DNA from: Rhizobium glycinendophyticum
Lineage (GTDB): Bacteria > Pseudomonadota > Alphaproteobacteria > Rhizobiales > Rhizobiaceae
DNA length: 64,000 bases
Assembly: GCF_006443685.1 (NCBI RefSeq)
Contig: NZ_VFYP01000001.1
Span: forward strand, 2,852,001 to 2,916,000
Direction of reading: 5' to 3'
Shown here: in pieces, positions 7,181-14,812 of the stretch
How positions within the stretch are numbered: position 1 is the stretch's first letter
Layout: the number at the start of each line of letters is the position of its first letter
Program-made: the position numbers and the translations under genes
The notes under the pieces: generated by a model
The model's input: only the letters and a program-made list of their open reading frames with translations
The model's database searches: none
What the model was told of the DNA's origin: nothing

Positions 7181-8348
7181 ATATACCCTACTGTTCGGAA
7201 TGGGATTTATGGCCGCGGCGCTCCTCGCGATGCTGCTGGCGCCTGCTATCCATCGCCGCGTCGTCCATTATACAGAGAACCGCCTGAAGGCGACGATGCC
7301 GCTGAGCCCTCAGGAGATCCGGGCTCAGAAGGACATGGTGCGCGCGCTCTACGCCGCGGAAAACGCCAAGACCCAGCACGAGCTCACCCGTGAGCGCGAA
7401 AAGGCAATCGCGCTTCGCCTTCAGAACGAGACGCTTGCAGCGGACGCTGGTCGCCTGGTCGCCGAGAATCAGGATCTGCACACCCAGATCAATGAAATGA
7501 GCACGGAAGCCGCCGACTTGCGCTCCGGCTTGCGCCGCGCCGACCTCGACGTCGCGACCGTCCGCGAAACGCTGCGGCGGGTCGAGATCGCCACCGCCGC
7601 CAAGGATGTCGAGCTGGAGGAGCGCGCACATCGCATCGGCCGGCTGGTGAGCGACATCGATCACATGCGCATCGAGGCCATGAGCCGCGACACCGAAATC
7701 GACACGCTGAAGACACGCATCCAGTTCATGCGCGACGAGCGCGAGGAACTGCGTCGCGAGAACAAGCTGCTCGTCAAACGCGCCAAGGACGCCGAAATCC
7801 GCCTGGCACAGGAAGAGCATAAGGTGCTGAGGCTTGAAGACAGCCTCGCCCGGGATGCTGCCGACCGGGCCGATACCGGCTCGGCTCTGGAGCGCCGGCA
7901 GCGTGAACTGGCAGACCTCAAGGCCAAGCTGAAGAGCGCCAACGCGCAGCTCAGAACTGCCCAGCGCAGCCTCAAGCAGGCGGGCCTGCCTCTGCCCGAC
8001 ATGACGGAGGACACCATGCCCGATGACCTGACACCTGCCCCGCGCCTCAGCCCGGACCTTCTCGAAAGTGATATCCGCCATCGCCAGACGGCCCTGACCG
8101 AACGGCTGCTGAAGGCAACCTCCTCCGCCGAAGACGATGAACTGCGCGAAGAATTGGGCGACATCGCCGCCAAGATGATCCTGCTGACCTCCATGCGCGA
8201 AGGCTCCGGCGAAGGCGTAACTCCCCTGGGCGACCTGATCACCCAGCCGACGCGCAGCCCGAATGCCCCGCGCAGCCTGGTCGACCGCGTGATGGCGCTG
8301 GACCCCTCTGTCGGCAGAACGGCCAGCCAACCTTCGCCGGCGGAATAA
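7173..8348 (+). CDS. Membrane-anchored coiled-coil protein, function unknown
   Basis: The 391-residue protein starts with one membrane segment (about residues 5-25, LLFGMGFMAAALLAMLLAP). A long, highly charged coiled coil follows (about 55-275, rich in REREKA, LEERAHR, DEREELRRENKLL, QRELADLKAKL). A Pro-rich linker and a helical C-terminus (SAEDDELREELGDIAAKM) complete it. I do not recognise a named family; I believe similar proteins occur in other Rhizobiaceae. The GTG start gives the MIEYTLL N-terminus and overlaps a small leader ORF. A scaffold role at the inner membrane is only a guess. Confidence 0.8.
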   Translation: MIEYTLLFGMGFMAAALLAMLLAPAIHRRVVHYTENRLKATMPLSPQEIRAQKDMVRALYAAENAKTQHELTREREKAIALRLQNETLAADAGRLVAENQDLHTQINEMSTEAADLRSGLRRADLDVATVRETLRRVEIATAAKDVELEERAHRIGRLVSDIDHMRIEAMSRDTEIDTLKTRIQFMRDEREELRRENKLLVKRAKDAEIRLAQEEHKVLRLEDSLARDAADRADTGSALERRQRELADLKAKLKSANAQLRTAQRSLKQAGLPLPDMTEDTMPDDLTPAPRLSPDLLESDIRHRQTALTERLLKATSSAEDDELREELGDIAAKMILLTSMREGSGEGVTPLGDLITQPTRSPNAPRSLVDRVMALDPSVGRTASQPSPAE

Positions 8349-8356
8349 TCGCTGAA

Positions 8357-9190
8357 TTAGCCCAGCCGCCCCATGGCGCGGGCGATTGCGTAAAGCGCAA
8401 TTCCGCTCGCCGTACCGACATTGAGGCTGTCCAGCCCCGGTGCCTGAGCAATCCGGGCCGAGCGGAAGCGGTTGAGGATCGCCTCCGGCAGCCCCTCGCC
8501 TTCGGTGCCCATGACCAGGGCCACGCGCCGGCCAGGCGCAATTGCACCGATCTCGACCTTGCCCGCCGGCGACAGCGCCCAGATTTCAAATCCCGCTGAC
8601 GCCAACGCGCCCAACAGCTCCTCGGCTGACCCTTGCCGGCCATAGGGCATTGTCAGCACTGAACCGACCGAGACGCGCAACGCCTTGCGATACAGCGGAT
8701 CACAACAGGTTTCGTCGAGCAGCACCGCATCGGCGGTAAAGCCAGCGGCGTTCCGAAACAGCGAGCCGATATTGTCATGGTTGGAAATTCCGCAGCCGAC
8801 CAGCACCAGCGCGTCGTTTGGCAGCGAGGCAATCCGCTCCGCTATATCAGGCGGTGGCAACCGCCGTCCAAGGGCCAGCACCCCGCGATGCAAATGAAAG
8901 CCGGCAATGGCATCGAGAACGGGCGCTTCCGCGATGTAAACAGGGATGTCGGCCGGAAAGCGCTCACGCAGTTCGGAAAGTCCGGCGAGCCGGTTCTTCA
9001 GGATCAGCAGCTTTTCCGCAACCACATCCCCGCCGGCCGCTTGCGCCTTCGCGAGCATCGACAGCACCACCGTGCCCTCGGCAATGAACTGCCCATGGCG
9101 GCCGGTAAGATCGCGCTCGCGGATGTCAGTGAATTCGGCAATCCGCGGATCGGCGGGATCGGTGATCTCGATCGGGGTCCCGCCGGCCAT
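8357..9190 (-). CDS. TrmH/SpoU-family RNA 2'-O-methyltransferase
   Basis: The 277-residue protein has a substrate-binding N-terminus (GRHGQFIAEGTVVLSML) and a SPOUT methyltransferase domain with its three motifs: GISNHDNIGSLFRNAAGF, RVALVMGTEGEGLPEAIL, and LDSLNVGTASGIALYAIAR. These form the trefoil knot that binds S-adenosylmethionine. The target could be a tRNA or rRNA ribose; it cannot be fixed from sequence. It follows the membrane-protein gene at 9197-9583 with a 6-nt gap, so the two form an operon. Confidence 0.9.
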   Translation of the reverse strand: MAGGTPIEITDPADPRIAEFTDIRERDLTGRHGQFIAEGTVVLSMLAKAQAAGGDVVAEKLLILKNRLAGLSELRERFPADIPVYIAEAPVLDAIAGFHLHRGVLALGRRLPPPDIAERIASLPNDALVLVGCGISNHDNIGSLFRNAAGFTADAVLLDETCCDPLYRKALRVSVGSVLTMPYGRQGSAEELLGALASAGFEIWALSPAGKVEIGAIAPGRRVALVMGTEGEGLPEAILNRFRSARIAQAPGLDSLNVGTASGIALYAIARAMGRLG

Positions 9191-9196
9191 GGACAG

Positions 9197-9583
9197 TTAC
9201 TTTTCCGACAGCGTGACGTCGGCGATGATGCGGCCGAGCGAAAGATCGAAGATGAACGTCTTCTTGACGCCAGCGGTCTCTCCGAGGATCAGCATCTGGC
9301 TGCCCGAGAGCGAGGCTGAGAGAACCCGGAAGCCGGCCGGCAGATCGGCCGTCATCGATAGTGGCTGGCCCGACGGCACGGCAAAGGGCTGTGCGACCGT
9401 CGCGGCAGGCGCAGTTCGTCCGTCATCTCGCGTCAGCTTGTAGCCGATGGCGACCAGTACCGCGAGGAACAGCACCGCCATGATACCGCCGGAGACCAAC
9501 TGCAGCTTGATCATCTTGCGGCGCACGTTTTCCATCGCGGGATCCAGCGGCTTTTCGTCCTGTTCGTCGTCGAGATGGGTCAT
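9197..9583 (-). CDS. Small single-pass membrane protein (DUF6476-like)
   Basis: The 128-residue protein has a charged N-terminus (DDEQDEKPLDP), one membrane span (about residues 33-52, SGGIMAVLFLAVLVAIGYKL) and a periplasmic C-terminal domain with repeated short strands (LPAGFRVLSASLSGSQMLIL, TFIFDLSLGRIIADVTL). It resembles the uncharacterised DUF6476 group. The ATG at 9583 is chosen because upstream in-frame starts would run into the divergent rluA-type gene. It lies directly ahead of the TrmH gene. Confidence 0.7.
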   Translation of the reverse strand: MTHLDDEQDEKPLDPAMENVRRKMIKLQLVSGGIMAVLFLAVLVAIGYKLTRDDGRTAPAATVAQPFAVPSGQPLSMTADLPAGFRVLSASLSGSQMLILGETAGVKKTFIFDLSLGRIIADVTLSEK

Positions 9584-9747
9584 GATCGCGGTCGGTCCTT
9601 TAGAAGCTTCACGGTCGTATCCACAGTGTCCCTCGCGGGGCAACGGGAGCAAAATCATCCGGCAATCGATTGTCGAAAGCGCCGGTCTGTGCCACATGGC
9701 AGGAAAACCGGGCCGCACCGTCGGTCGAGGAAAGACGGAATGACACG

Positions 9748-10776
9748 ATGAGCGCCCCCTTTACCGAAAGCACTGCCGCAAGAAAAGAGCTGATTGCCGA
9801 TGCGGATGCCGCAGGCCGCATCGACGCCTGGCTGACAGCGGCGCTGGGGGCAGAATTTTCCCGCAACCGGGTGAAGGCACTGATCGAACAAGGCGCCGTG
9901 CAGGTGAACGGCGTGCTGCTGGATTCGCCCAACCGCAAGATCAAGACCGGCGACGTCGTCGTCATCGACCTGCCGGCGCCGGAAGACCCGCAGCCGAAGG
10001 GCGAGAACATCCCGCTCGACGTGCTCTATGAAGACAAAGACCTGATTGTCATCGCCAAGCCGCCCGGCCTCGTCGTCCATCCGGGTGCGGGCAACTGGCA
10101 CGGCACGCTGGTCAATGCGCTGATCTACCACTGCGGCGACAGCCTGTCCGGCATCGGCGGCGTCAAGCGCCCAGGCATCGTCCACCGCCTCGACAAGGAC
10201 ACATCAGGTGTCATGGTCGTCGCCAAGAACGACATCGCCCATCGTCACCTCGCCGACCAGTTCGCCGACCATGGCCGCACCGGCCCGCTGGAGCGCGCCT
10301 ACCGCGCCGTGGTCTGGGGCCGCCCGCGCACGCTTGCCGGCACGATCGATGCGGCCCTCGGCCGCTCCGGTGCCGACCGCACCAAGCGCACGGTGAAGCG
10401 CGAGGACACCGACGATGCTCGCGAGGCGATCACCCATTACACCGTGCTGGAGCGTTACGGCGAAAAGCCGGATGCCACCTGCCTCGCCTCGCTGGTCGAG
10501 TGCCGCCTGGAAACCGGCCGCACCCATCAGATCCGCGTCCACATGGCCCATATCGGCAATCCCCTGATCGGCGACCAGGAATATGGCGCGGCCTTCAAGA
10601 CCAAGGCCAATCTTCTGCCGGAAGACGCCAAGCGGGCGGTGAGCAAGTTCCACCGTCAGGCCCTGCATGCCTATCTGCTCGCCTTCGAACACCCGACGAC
10701 GGGTGAGACCATGCACTTCGAAGCCCCAGTCCCGGCCGATCTGCAGAAGGTCATCGACGCCTTGAAGGCGATCTGA
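9748..10776 (+). CDS. RluA-family 23S rRNA/tRNA pseudouridine synthase
   Basis: The 342-residue protein has an S4 RNA-binding domain (residues ~20-80: GRIDAWLTAALGAEFSRNRV, QVNGVLLDSPNRKIKTGD) and the RluA catalytic domain with the Asp in GIVHRLDKDTSGVMVVAK, GRTHQIRVHMAHIGNPLIGD and FHRQALHAYLLAF. The S4 domain and length fit RluD/RluC-type enzymes, which convert uridines in 23S rRNA. The ATG at 9748 follows a GAGGAAAGACGGA stretch. Its 3' end overlaps the convergent DMT gene by 26 bp. Confidence 0.92.
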   Translation: MSAPFTESTAARKELIADADAAGRIDAWLTAALGAEFSRNRVKALIEQGAVQVNGVLLDSPNRKIKTGDVVVIDLPAPEDPQPKGENIPLDVLYEDKDLIVIAKPPGLVVHPGAGNWHGTLVNALIYHCGDSLSGIGGVKRPGIVHRLDKDTSGVMVVAKNDIAHRHLADQFADHGRTGPLERAYRAVVWGRPRTLAGTIDAALGRSGADRTKRTVKREDTDDAREAITHYTVLERYGEKPDATCLASLVECRLETGRTHQIRVHMAHIGNPLIGDQEYGAAFKTKANLLPEDAKRAVSKFHRQALHAYLLAFEHPTTGETMHFEAPVPADLQKVIDALKAI

Positions 10777-11680
10777 CGACGGCGGGCGGACCGCTTAAGC
10801 GATCGACCGGCACCGCAGCGTCCGGCGCCACCACGTGACGTGCCAGGAGAACGTGACCGATCACGGCGGCGAGAACGATGACCCCGCCGATCAGCGTGGT
10901 CGGCGAAGGCTGATCGCCCACCACCAGCCAGACCCAGAAAGGCGCAAGCGGCGCATCCAGCGCTCCGATCAGCGCCGATTCCACCGGCGGCACGTCCCTC
11001 GCCCCCAGAGTCAGCAGCAGGAAGCCCAGCGAAAAGGCCAGCACCCCGAAGCCGAGAACCACCAGCAGGTCATGGCCGGATGCCGCAAAGGGCGCCGCAA
11101 AGGGCAATGCGAGGGCAGCACTCATAAGGCAGGAAACCACCGTACAGGGCAGCGCCGGTTTATCGGGATGACGGCGGATCAGCACCGTCCAGAGCGCCAC
11201 CATGCCGGTCATGGCGAAGGCCAGCAAATCGCCGAGAAGCGTGCCTTCCTCGCCACTGCCGATCATCACCACCACCCCTGCCATCGCCACGCCGCTGGCG
11301 ACCAGCGCCGGCCGACCGGGTCGCTCGCCGAGCAGCAGATAACCGAGACCGGCGGCCAGAAACGGACAGGTGGCGAAAATGATCGCAACATGGGCGACGG
11401 AGGTCGTATAGAGCGCCCCGATGAACAGCACGGCGCAGGCGGCCGATGTCGCACAAATGAGGAGACCCGCCCAGCCGAGTCGGGCAAAATCCTCCACCAC
11501 CTGCCCCCGTGCCGTCCCGACGAGGCAGAGAAGAAGGAACAGACCTGCGATCGTCCCGCGCAGAAAGAGCAGCGTCGGCCCGTCGATCGATACGAGCCGC
11601 GTCATCAGCCCCGCCGTGGACAGCGCCACCGTCGCGGCCGTGACGGCAATTAGCCCTCGCGAATAGGAGGAGATGGACAT
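10751..11680 (-). CDS. EamA/DMT-family transporter
   Basis: The 309-residue protein has ten hydrophobic helices in two EamA repeats (GLIAVTAATVALSTAGLMTR opens repeat one; LLAFAMTGMVALWTVLIRR opens repeat two; EPW-like LDAPLAPFWVWLVVGDQPS near the end). DMT proteins move small metabolites, often outwards. The ATG at 11680 has AGGAGGAG just upstream; a 56-residue longer frame would overlap the rpoH promoter. Substrate unknown. Confidence 0.88.
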   Translation of the reverse strand: MSISSYSRGLIAVTAATVALSTAGLMTRLVSIDGPTLLFLRGTIAGLFLLLCLVGTARGQVVEDFARLGWAGLLICATSAACAVLFIGALYTTSVAHVAIIFATCPFLAAGLGYLLLGERPGRPALVASGVAMAGVVVMIGSGEEGTLLGDLLAFAMTGMVALWTVLIRRHPDKPALPCTVVSCLMSAALALPFAAPFAASGHDLLVVLGFGVLAFSLGFLLLTLGARDVPPVESALIGALDAPLAPFWVWLVVGDQPSPTTLIGGVIVLAAVIGHVLLARHVVAPDAAVPVDRLSGPPAVVRSPSRRR

Positions 11681-11827
11681 GCGGCGCACCTTCTGAAAGA
11701 CATAAACTATAGCCCCCTTGTAGCAGACCCCAACTGCCACCGGGACGTCATCAGGCGACGTTACTCGACGTGTTCGATTATCTCGGATTCCGAACACACC
11801 GTCACGCTCTCGTGAGGGAACGCAAAT

Positions 11828-11857
11828 CTTGTATCGCTGTTTTGCCATACTTATCTG
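11828..11857 (+). promoter_or_regulatory. RpoH (sigma-32)-type promoter before rpoH
   Basis: CTTG (11828-11831), an 18-bp spacer, then CTTATCTG (11850-11857) matches the alphaproteobacterial heat-shock promoter pattern CTTG-N17/18-CYTATNT. It lies about 85 bp ahead of the rpoH start codon and would allow self-activation. Confidence 0.65.
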
Positions 11858-11943
11858 TCATACGGATTTCTGTGGGATAGAGAGATCCACGGAGATGGGA
11901 CTCGCCGGTTTTCAGGGAGTCCACGAAGAAAAGGGGGTGCTAT

Positions 11944-12846
11944 ATGGCCCGCAACAGTCTGCCTTCCATCACCGCCGGCGAAGCCGGTCTCAATCGCTAC
12001 CTGGACGAGATCCGCAAGTTTCCGATGCTGGAACCCCAGGAAGAATACATGCTTGCCAAGCGCTATGCCGAACATGGCGACCGTGAAGCTGCCCATCGCA
12101 TGGTGACCAGCCATCTGCGCCTCGTGGCGAAGATCGCCATGGGCTATCGCGGCTACGGCCTGCCGATCGGCGAAGTCGTCTCGGAGGGCAATGTCGGCCT
12201 GATGCAGGCCGTCAAGAAGTTCGATCCGGAACGCGGCTTCCGTCTGGCGACCTATGCCATGTGGTGGATCAAGGCCTCGATTCAGGAATACATCCTGCGC
12301 TCGTGGTCTCTGGTCAAGATGGGCACGACCGCCAATCAGAAGCGTCTCTTCTTCAACCTGCGTCGGCTGAAGGGCAAGATCCAGGCCATCGAGGAAGGCG
12401 ATCTGAAGCCGGATCAGGTGGCCGAGATCGCCACCAAGCTGAACGTGTCCGAGGAAGAAGTCATCTCGATGAACCGCCGCCTGTCCGGCGACGCCTCGCT
12501 GAACGCGCCCTTGCGCGCTGCCGAAGGCGAGAGCGGTCAATGGCAGGATTGGCTGGTTGATGACCACGAAAGCCAGGAAGCCGTGCTCATCGAGCAGGAC
12601 GAGTTGGAAACCCGCCGCCGCATGCTGCAGCGGGCGATGAGCGTCCTGAACGATCGCGAACGTCGCATCTTCGAGGCGCGTCGCCTGGCGGAAGACCCGG
12701 TGACGCTCGAAGAGCTTTCCGCCGAGTTCGACATCAGTCGCGAACGCGTGCGCCAGATCGAGGTGCGTGCCTTCGAAAAGGTCCAGGAAGCCGTTCAGAA
12801 GGACGCGATGGAACGGGCCAAGGCGCTGAGGGTCGTCGAGGCTTAA
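11944..12846 (+). CDS. rpoH: Heat-shock sigma factor RpoH
   Basis: The 300-residue sigma-70-family protein shows region 2 (HRMVTSHLRLVAKIAMGYRG, FRLATYAMWWIKASIQEYIL), the RpoH-specific box (QKRLFFNLR, residues 132-140) and region 4.2 (LEELSAEFDISRERVRQIEV). RpoH directs RNA polymerase to heat-shock genes such as groESL and dnaK. AAGGGGG precedes the ATG. A heat-shock-type promoter lies upstream and a strong terminator downstream, so it is monocistronic. Rhizobia often have two rpoH genes; this resembles rpoH1 but I cannot rank it. Confidence 0.96.
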   Translation: MARNSLPSITAGEAGLNRYLDEIRKFPMLEPQEEYMLAKRYAEHGDREAAHRMVTSHLRLVAKIAMGYRGYGLPIGEVVSEGNVGLMQAVKKFDPERGFRLATYAMWWIKASIQEYILRSWSLVKMGTTANQKRLFFNLRRLKGKIQAIEEGDLKPDQVAEIATKLNVSEEEVISMNRRLSGDASLNAPLRAAEGESGQWQDWLVDDHESQEAVLIEQDELETRRRMLQRAMSVLNDRERRIFEARRLAEDPVTLEELSAEFDISRERVRQIEVRAFEKVQEAVQKDAMERAKALRVVEA

Positions 12847-12878
12847 TGCACCTGATCCCCTTCGCTACACAGTCTGAG

Positions 12879-12904
12879 CCGCCCGAGAGATCGGGCGGTT
12901 TTTT
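12879..12904 (+). terminator. rpoH terminator
   Basis: CCGCCCGA (12879-12886) pairs with TCGGGCGG (12891-12898) over GAGA, followed by TTTTTT. Confidence 0.92.
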
Positions 12905-12926
12905 GTTTCTCGAACACCTTCTGCGT

Positions 12927-13721
12927 CTATTCCGTCGCCAGTTGCTGACGCGAAAAGAGGAAGAGCCCCAGCGCAAACAGGATGACACACCATCCGACGA
13001 GGATCACCAGCCCCGCAACGCCCGCCATCGGCGACCCACCGGTGAGTATCCAGTCCCGCAACCACCCAGCTGCATAACTCGGGAGCGGCAGGCGGTCGGC
13101 ATCCGCGCCGAGATAGAGCTGCAACACCGTTGAACCGATTGCGAGCAGAAATGCCGGGATCACGGCAGCGATCATCGAGCGGAAAATCACCACGAGCGTC
13201 GTCACAAAGGCGACGAGCACCGCCAGTTCCAGAAGAGCGCAGATAAAGGCGGCAACAAGCGTTAAGAAGGATTGGCCGGAAAGCATGACAAAACCGGCGC
13301 CCTGGCCTTTGGCAACAGACAAGACGAGATTGAGCGCCATGTCGCCGAATGCTGCCAGCAGCAGCCCGAGTGCAAGCCACGTAATGCAGGTCAGGACCTT
13401 CGCCGTAAACAGCGACGCTCGACCGTGTCGCGGCACCAGAAGCCGCCACGTTGCCTGGCGATAATCGAGAAAGAACACGGAGCCGATGCCGATGGCATAG
13501 ATCAGTTGCCCGATCGAGTTCCCGGACAGGCTGAGGCTCTTGGCGGCCGAGAGGAATAGGTCGACATCTCCGCTGGTTTGCCGCCCCATGCGGACAAACA
13601 GCAACCCTTCGATGATTAGCTTGAACAGCAGCGCCACGATCGGCACGGCGAGGAAGCCCCAGAATAGGGTCGACGGCTGGCGGCGAAGCTTCAGCATCTC
13701 ACTGGACAACAGCGCTCTCAT
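12927..13721 (-). CDS. ABC-2-type transporter permease
   Basis: The 264-residue protein has six hydrophobic segments (LFWGFLAVPIVALLFKLI, IGQLIYAIGIGSVFFLDY, LTCITWLALGLLLAAFGDM, and others) and the RQATWRLLVPRHGRASLFTAK loop typical of ABC-2 permeases of bacitracin/lantibiotic-type exporters. Its ATG overlaps the stop codon of the ATPase gene (ATGA), showing co-translation. It probably forms an exporter with that ATPase; the substrate is unknown. Confidence 0.88.
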   Translation of the reverse strand: MRALLSSEMLKLRRQPSTLFWGFLAVPIVALLFKLIIEGLLFVRMGRQTSGDVDLFLSAAKSLSLSGNSIGQLIYAIGIGSVFFLDYRQATWRLLVPRHGRASLFTAKVLTCITWLALGLLLAAFGDMALNLVLSVAKGQGAGFVMLSGQSFLTLVAAFICALLELAVLVAFVTTLVVIFRSMIAAVIPAFLLAIGSTVLQLYLGADADRLPLPSYAAGWLRDWILTGGSPMAGVAGLVILVGWCVILFALGLFLFSRQQLATE

Positions 13722-14662
13722 CGGCCGGCCTCCCGCGTCTGCGACAGGAAGATGGTTTCCAGATCGGGCTTCACCCATTTCGCCTCATGGATGCGCATGC
13801 CTGCAGCCGAGAGTGATGCGATCAAATCGGGCACCTGCTCCCTTTCGGTCCGCACGTAAATCCCGCCATCGCCCGCCTCCGCCTGTGCGCCAAGCCGTTG
13901 GAGCAGCACATCAGGCGTGTCCACCGAGATCCAGAAGCGCCCATCCCGGTCGAGCATGTCGGCGACGGCACCCTCTGCCACCAACCGCCCATGCTGCAGG
14001 ATCGCAACGCGGTCGCAGACCCGTTGTACTTCGTCTAGGAGATGGCTGGATAAGAGCACAGTCAGGCCGTCGCGATGGGCAAGCTCACCGATCAGCGCAC
14101 GCATTTCCAGGATGCCGTCCGGATCGAGCCCATTGGTCGGCTCATCAAGGATGATGGCCTCCGGCTGCCCGATCAGCGCGCAACCAATGCCCAGTCGCTG
14201 CTTCATGCCAAGAGAAAAGCCGGACACGGTTTTGTCTGCAGCCTGCTCCAGGCCGATACGTCGCAGGATCGGTTCGACGAGCGGCAACGTGTTCGTAAAG
14301 CGCCCCAGCATCTGCAGATGCTCACGGGCACTAAGGAAGGGGTAAAAGCTCGGGGTTTCGATCAGCATGCCGAGACGGCGGCGATTTGCGGTGCCCGCCG
14401 CCTCGCCGAAAATCCGCACCTCACCCCGATCTTGCGTCAAAAGTCCCGCAAGGATCCTGAGCAGCGTACTCTTGCCGGCACCATTCGGCCCCAGCAGACC
14501 GTAAACCGCGCCCTTGGGCACGCCGAGACTCAGGCCGTCCAGCGCCTGCACGGACACGCCGCTCCGCCCGAACCGTTTTTCGATGGAGACGAAGGTAATG
14601 GCCGAATCTGGAGCCGGATGATCCGCCGGACGTTCACGCAGGTCTCCGGCAATCGATGTCAT
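13718..14662 (-). CDS. ABC transporter ATP-binding protein
   Basis: The 314-residue ATPase has Walker A GPNGAGKST, the short signature GFSLGMKQRL typical of CcmA/BcrA-type exporters, Walker B AIILDEPTNGLDPDG, and a switch His in LLSSHLLDE. The C-terminal ~70 residues form an extra domain, common in ABC-2 exporters. It is followed by the permease gene with a 4-bp overlap. BcrA-like exporters handle peptides, lipids or antibiotics; which applies is not known. Confidence 0.92.
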   Translation of the reverse strand: MTSIAGDLRERPADHPAPDSAITFVSIEKRFGRSGVSVQALDGLSLGVPKGAVYGLLGPNGAGKSTLLRILAGLLTQDRGEVRIFGEAAGTANRRRLGMLIETPSFYPFLSAREHLQMLGRFTNTLPLVEPILRRIGLEQAADKTVSGFSLGMKQRLGIGCALIGQPEAIILDEPTNGLDPDGILEMRALIGELAHRDGLTVLLSSHLLDEVQRVCDRVAILQHGRLVAEGAVADMLDRDGRFWISVDTPDVLLQRLGAQAEAGDGGIYVRTEREQVPDLIASLSAAGMRIHEAKWVKPDLETIFLSQTREAGR

Positions 14663-14761
14663 CGGCTCTCTCCTTTTGCCAGCCTGCGGCCCGGAAATCG
14701 AGCGCGAGCAGGACGCGGTCTTGTCGCCCTGGCAGGGACACCTCAGCCCCCGCCCAATAAA

Positions 14762-14791
14762 AAATCCGCCGAAATGTCTCTCGGCGGATTT
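14762..14791 (-). terminator. Terminator after the 844-residue membrane protein gene
   Basis: AAATCCGCCGA (14762-14772) pairs with TCGGCGGATTT (14781-14791). On the minus strand it is followed by TTTATT. Confidence 0.9.
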
Positions 14792-14812
14792 GAAAATTCC
14801 AGAACCGATCGC

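Noticed and set aside
7188-8330. 380-residue open frame opposite the coiled-coil gene
   Set aside because: Antisense shadow; no recognisable domain, while the plus strand has a start, membrane span and coiled coil.
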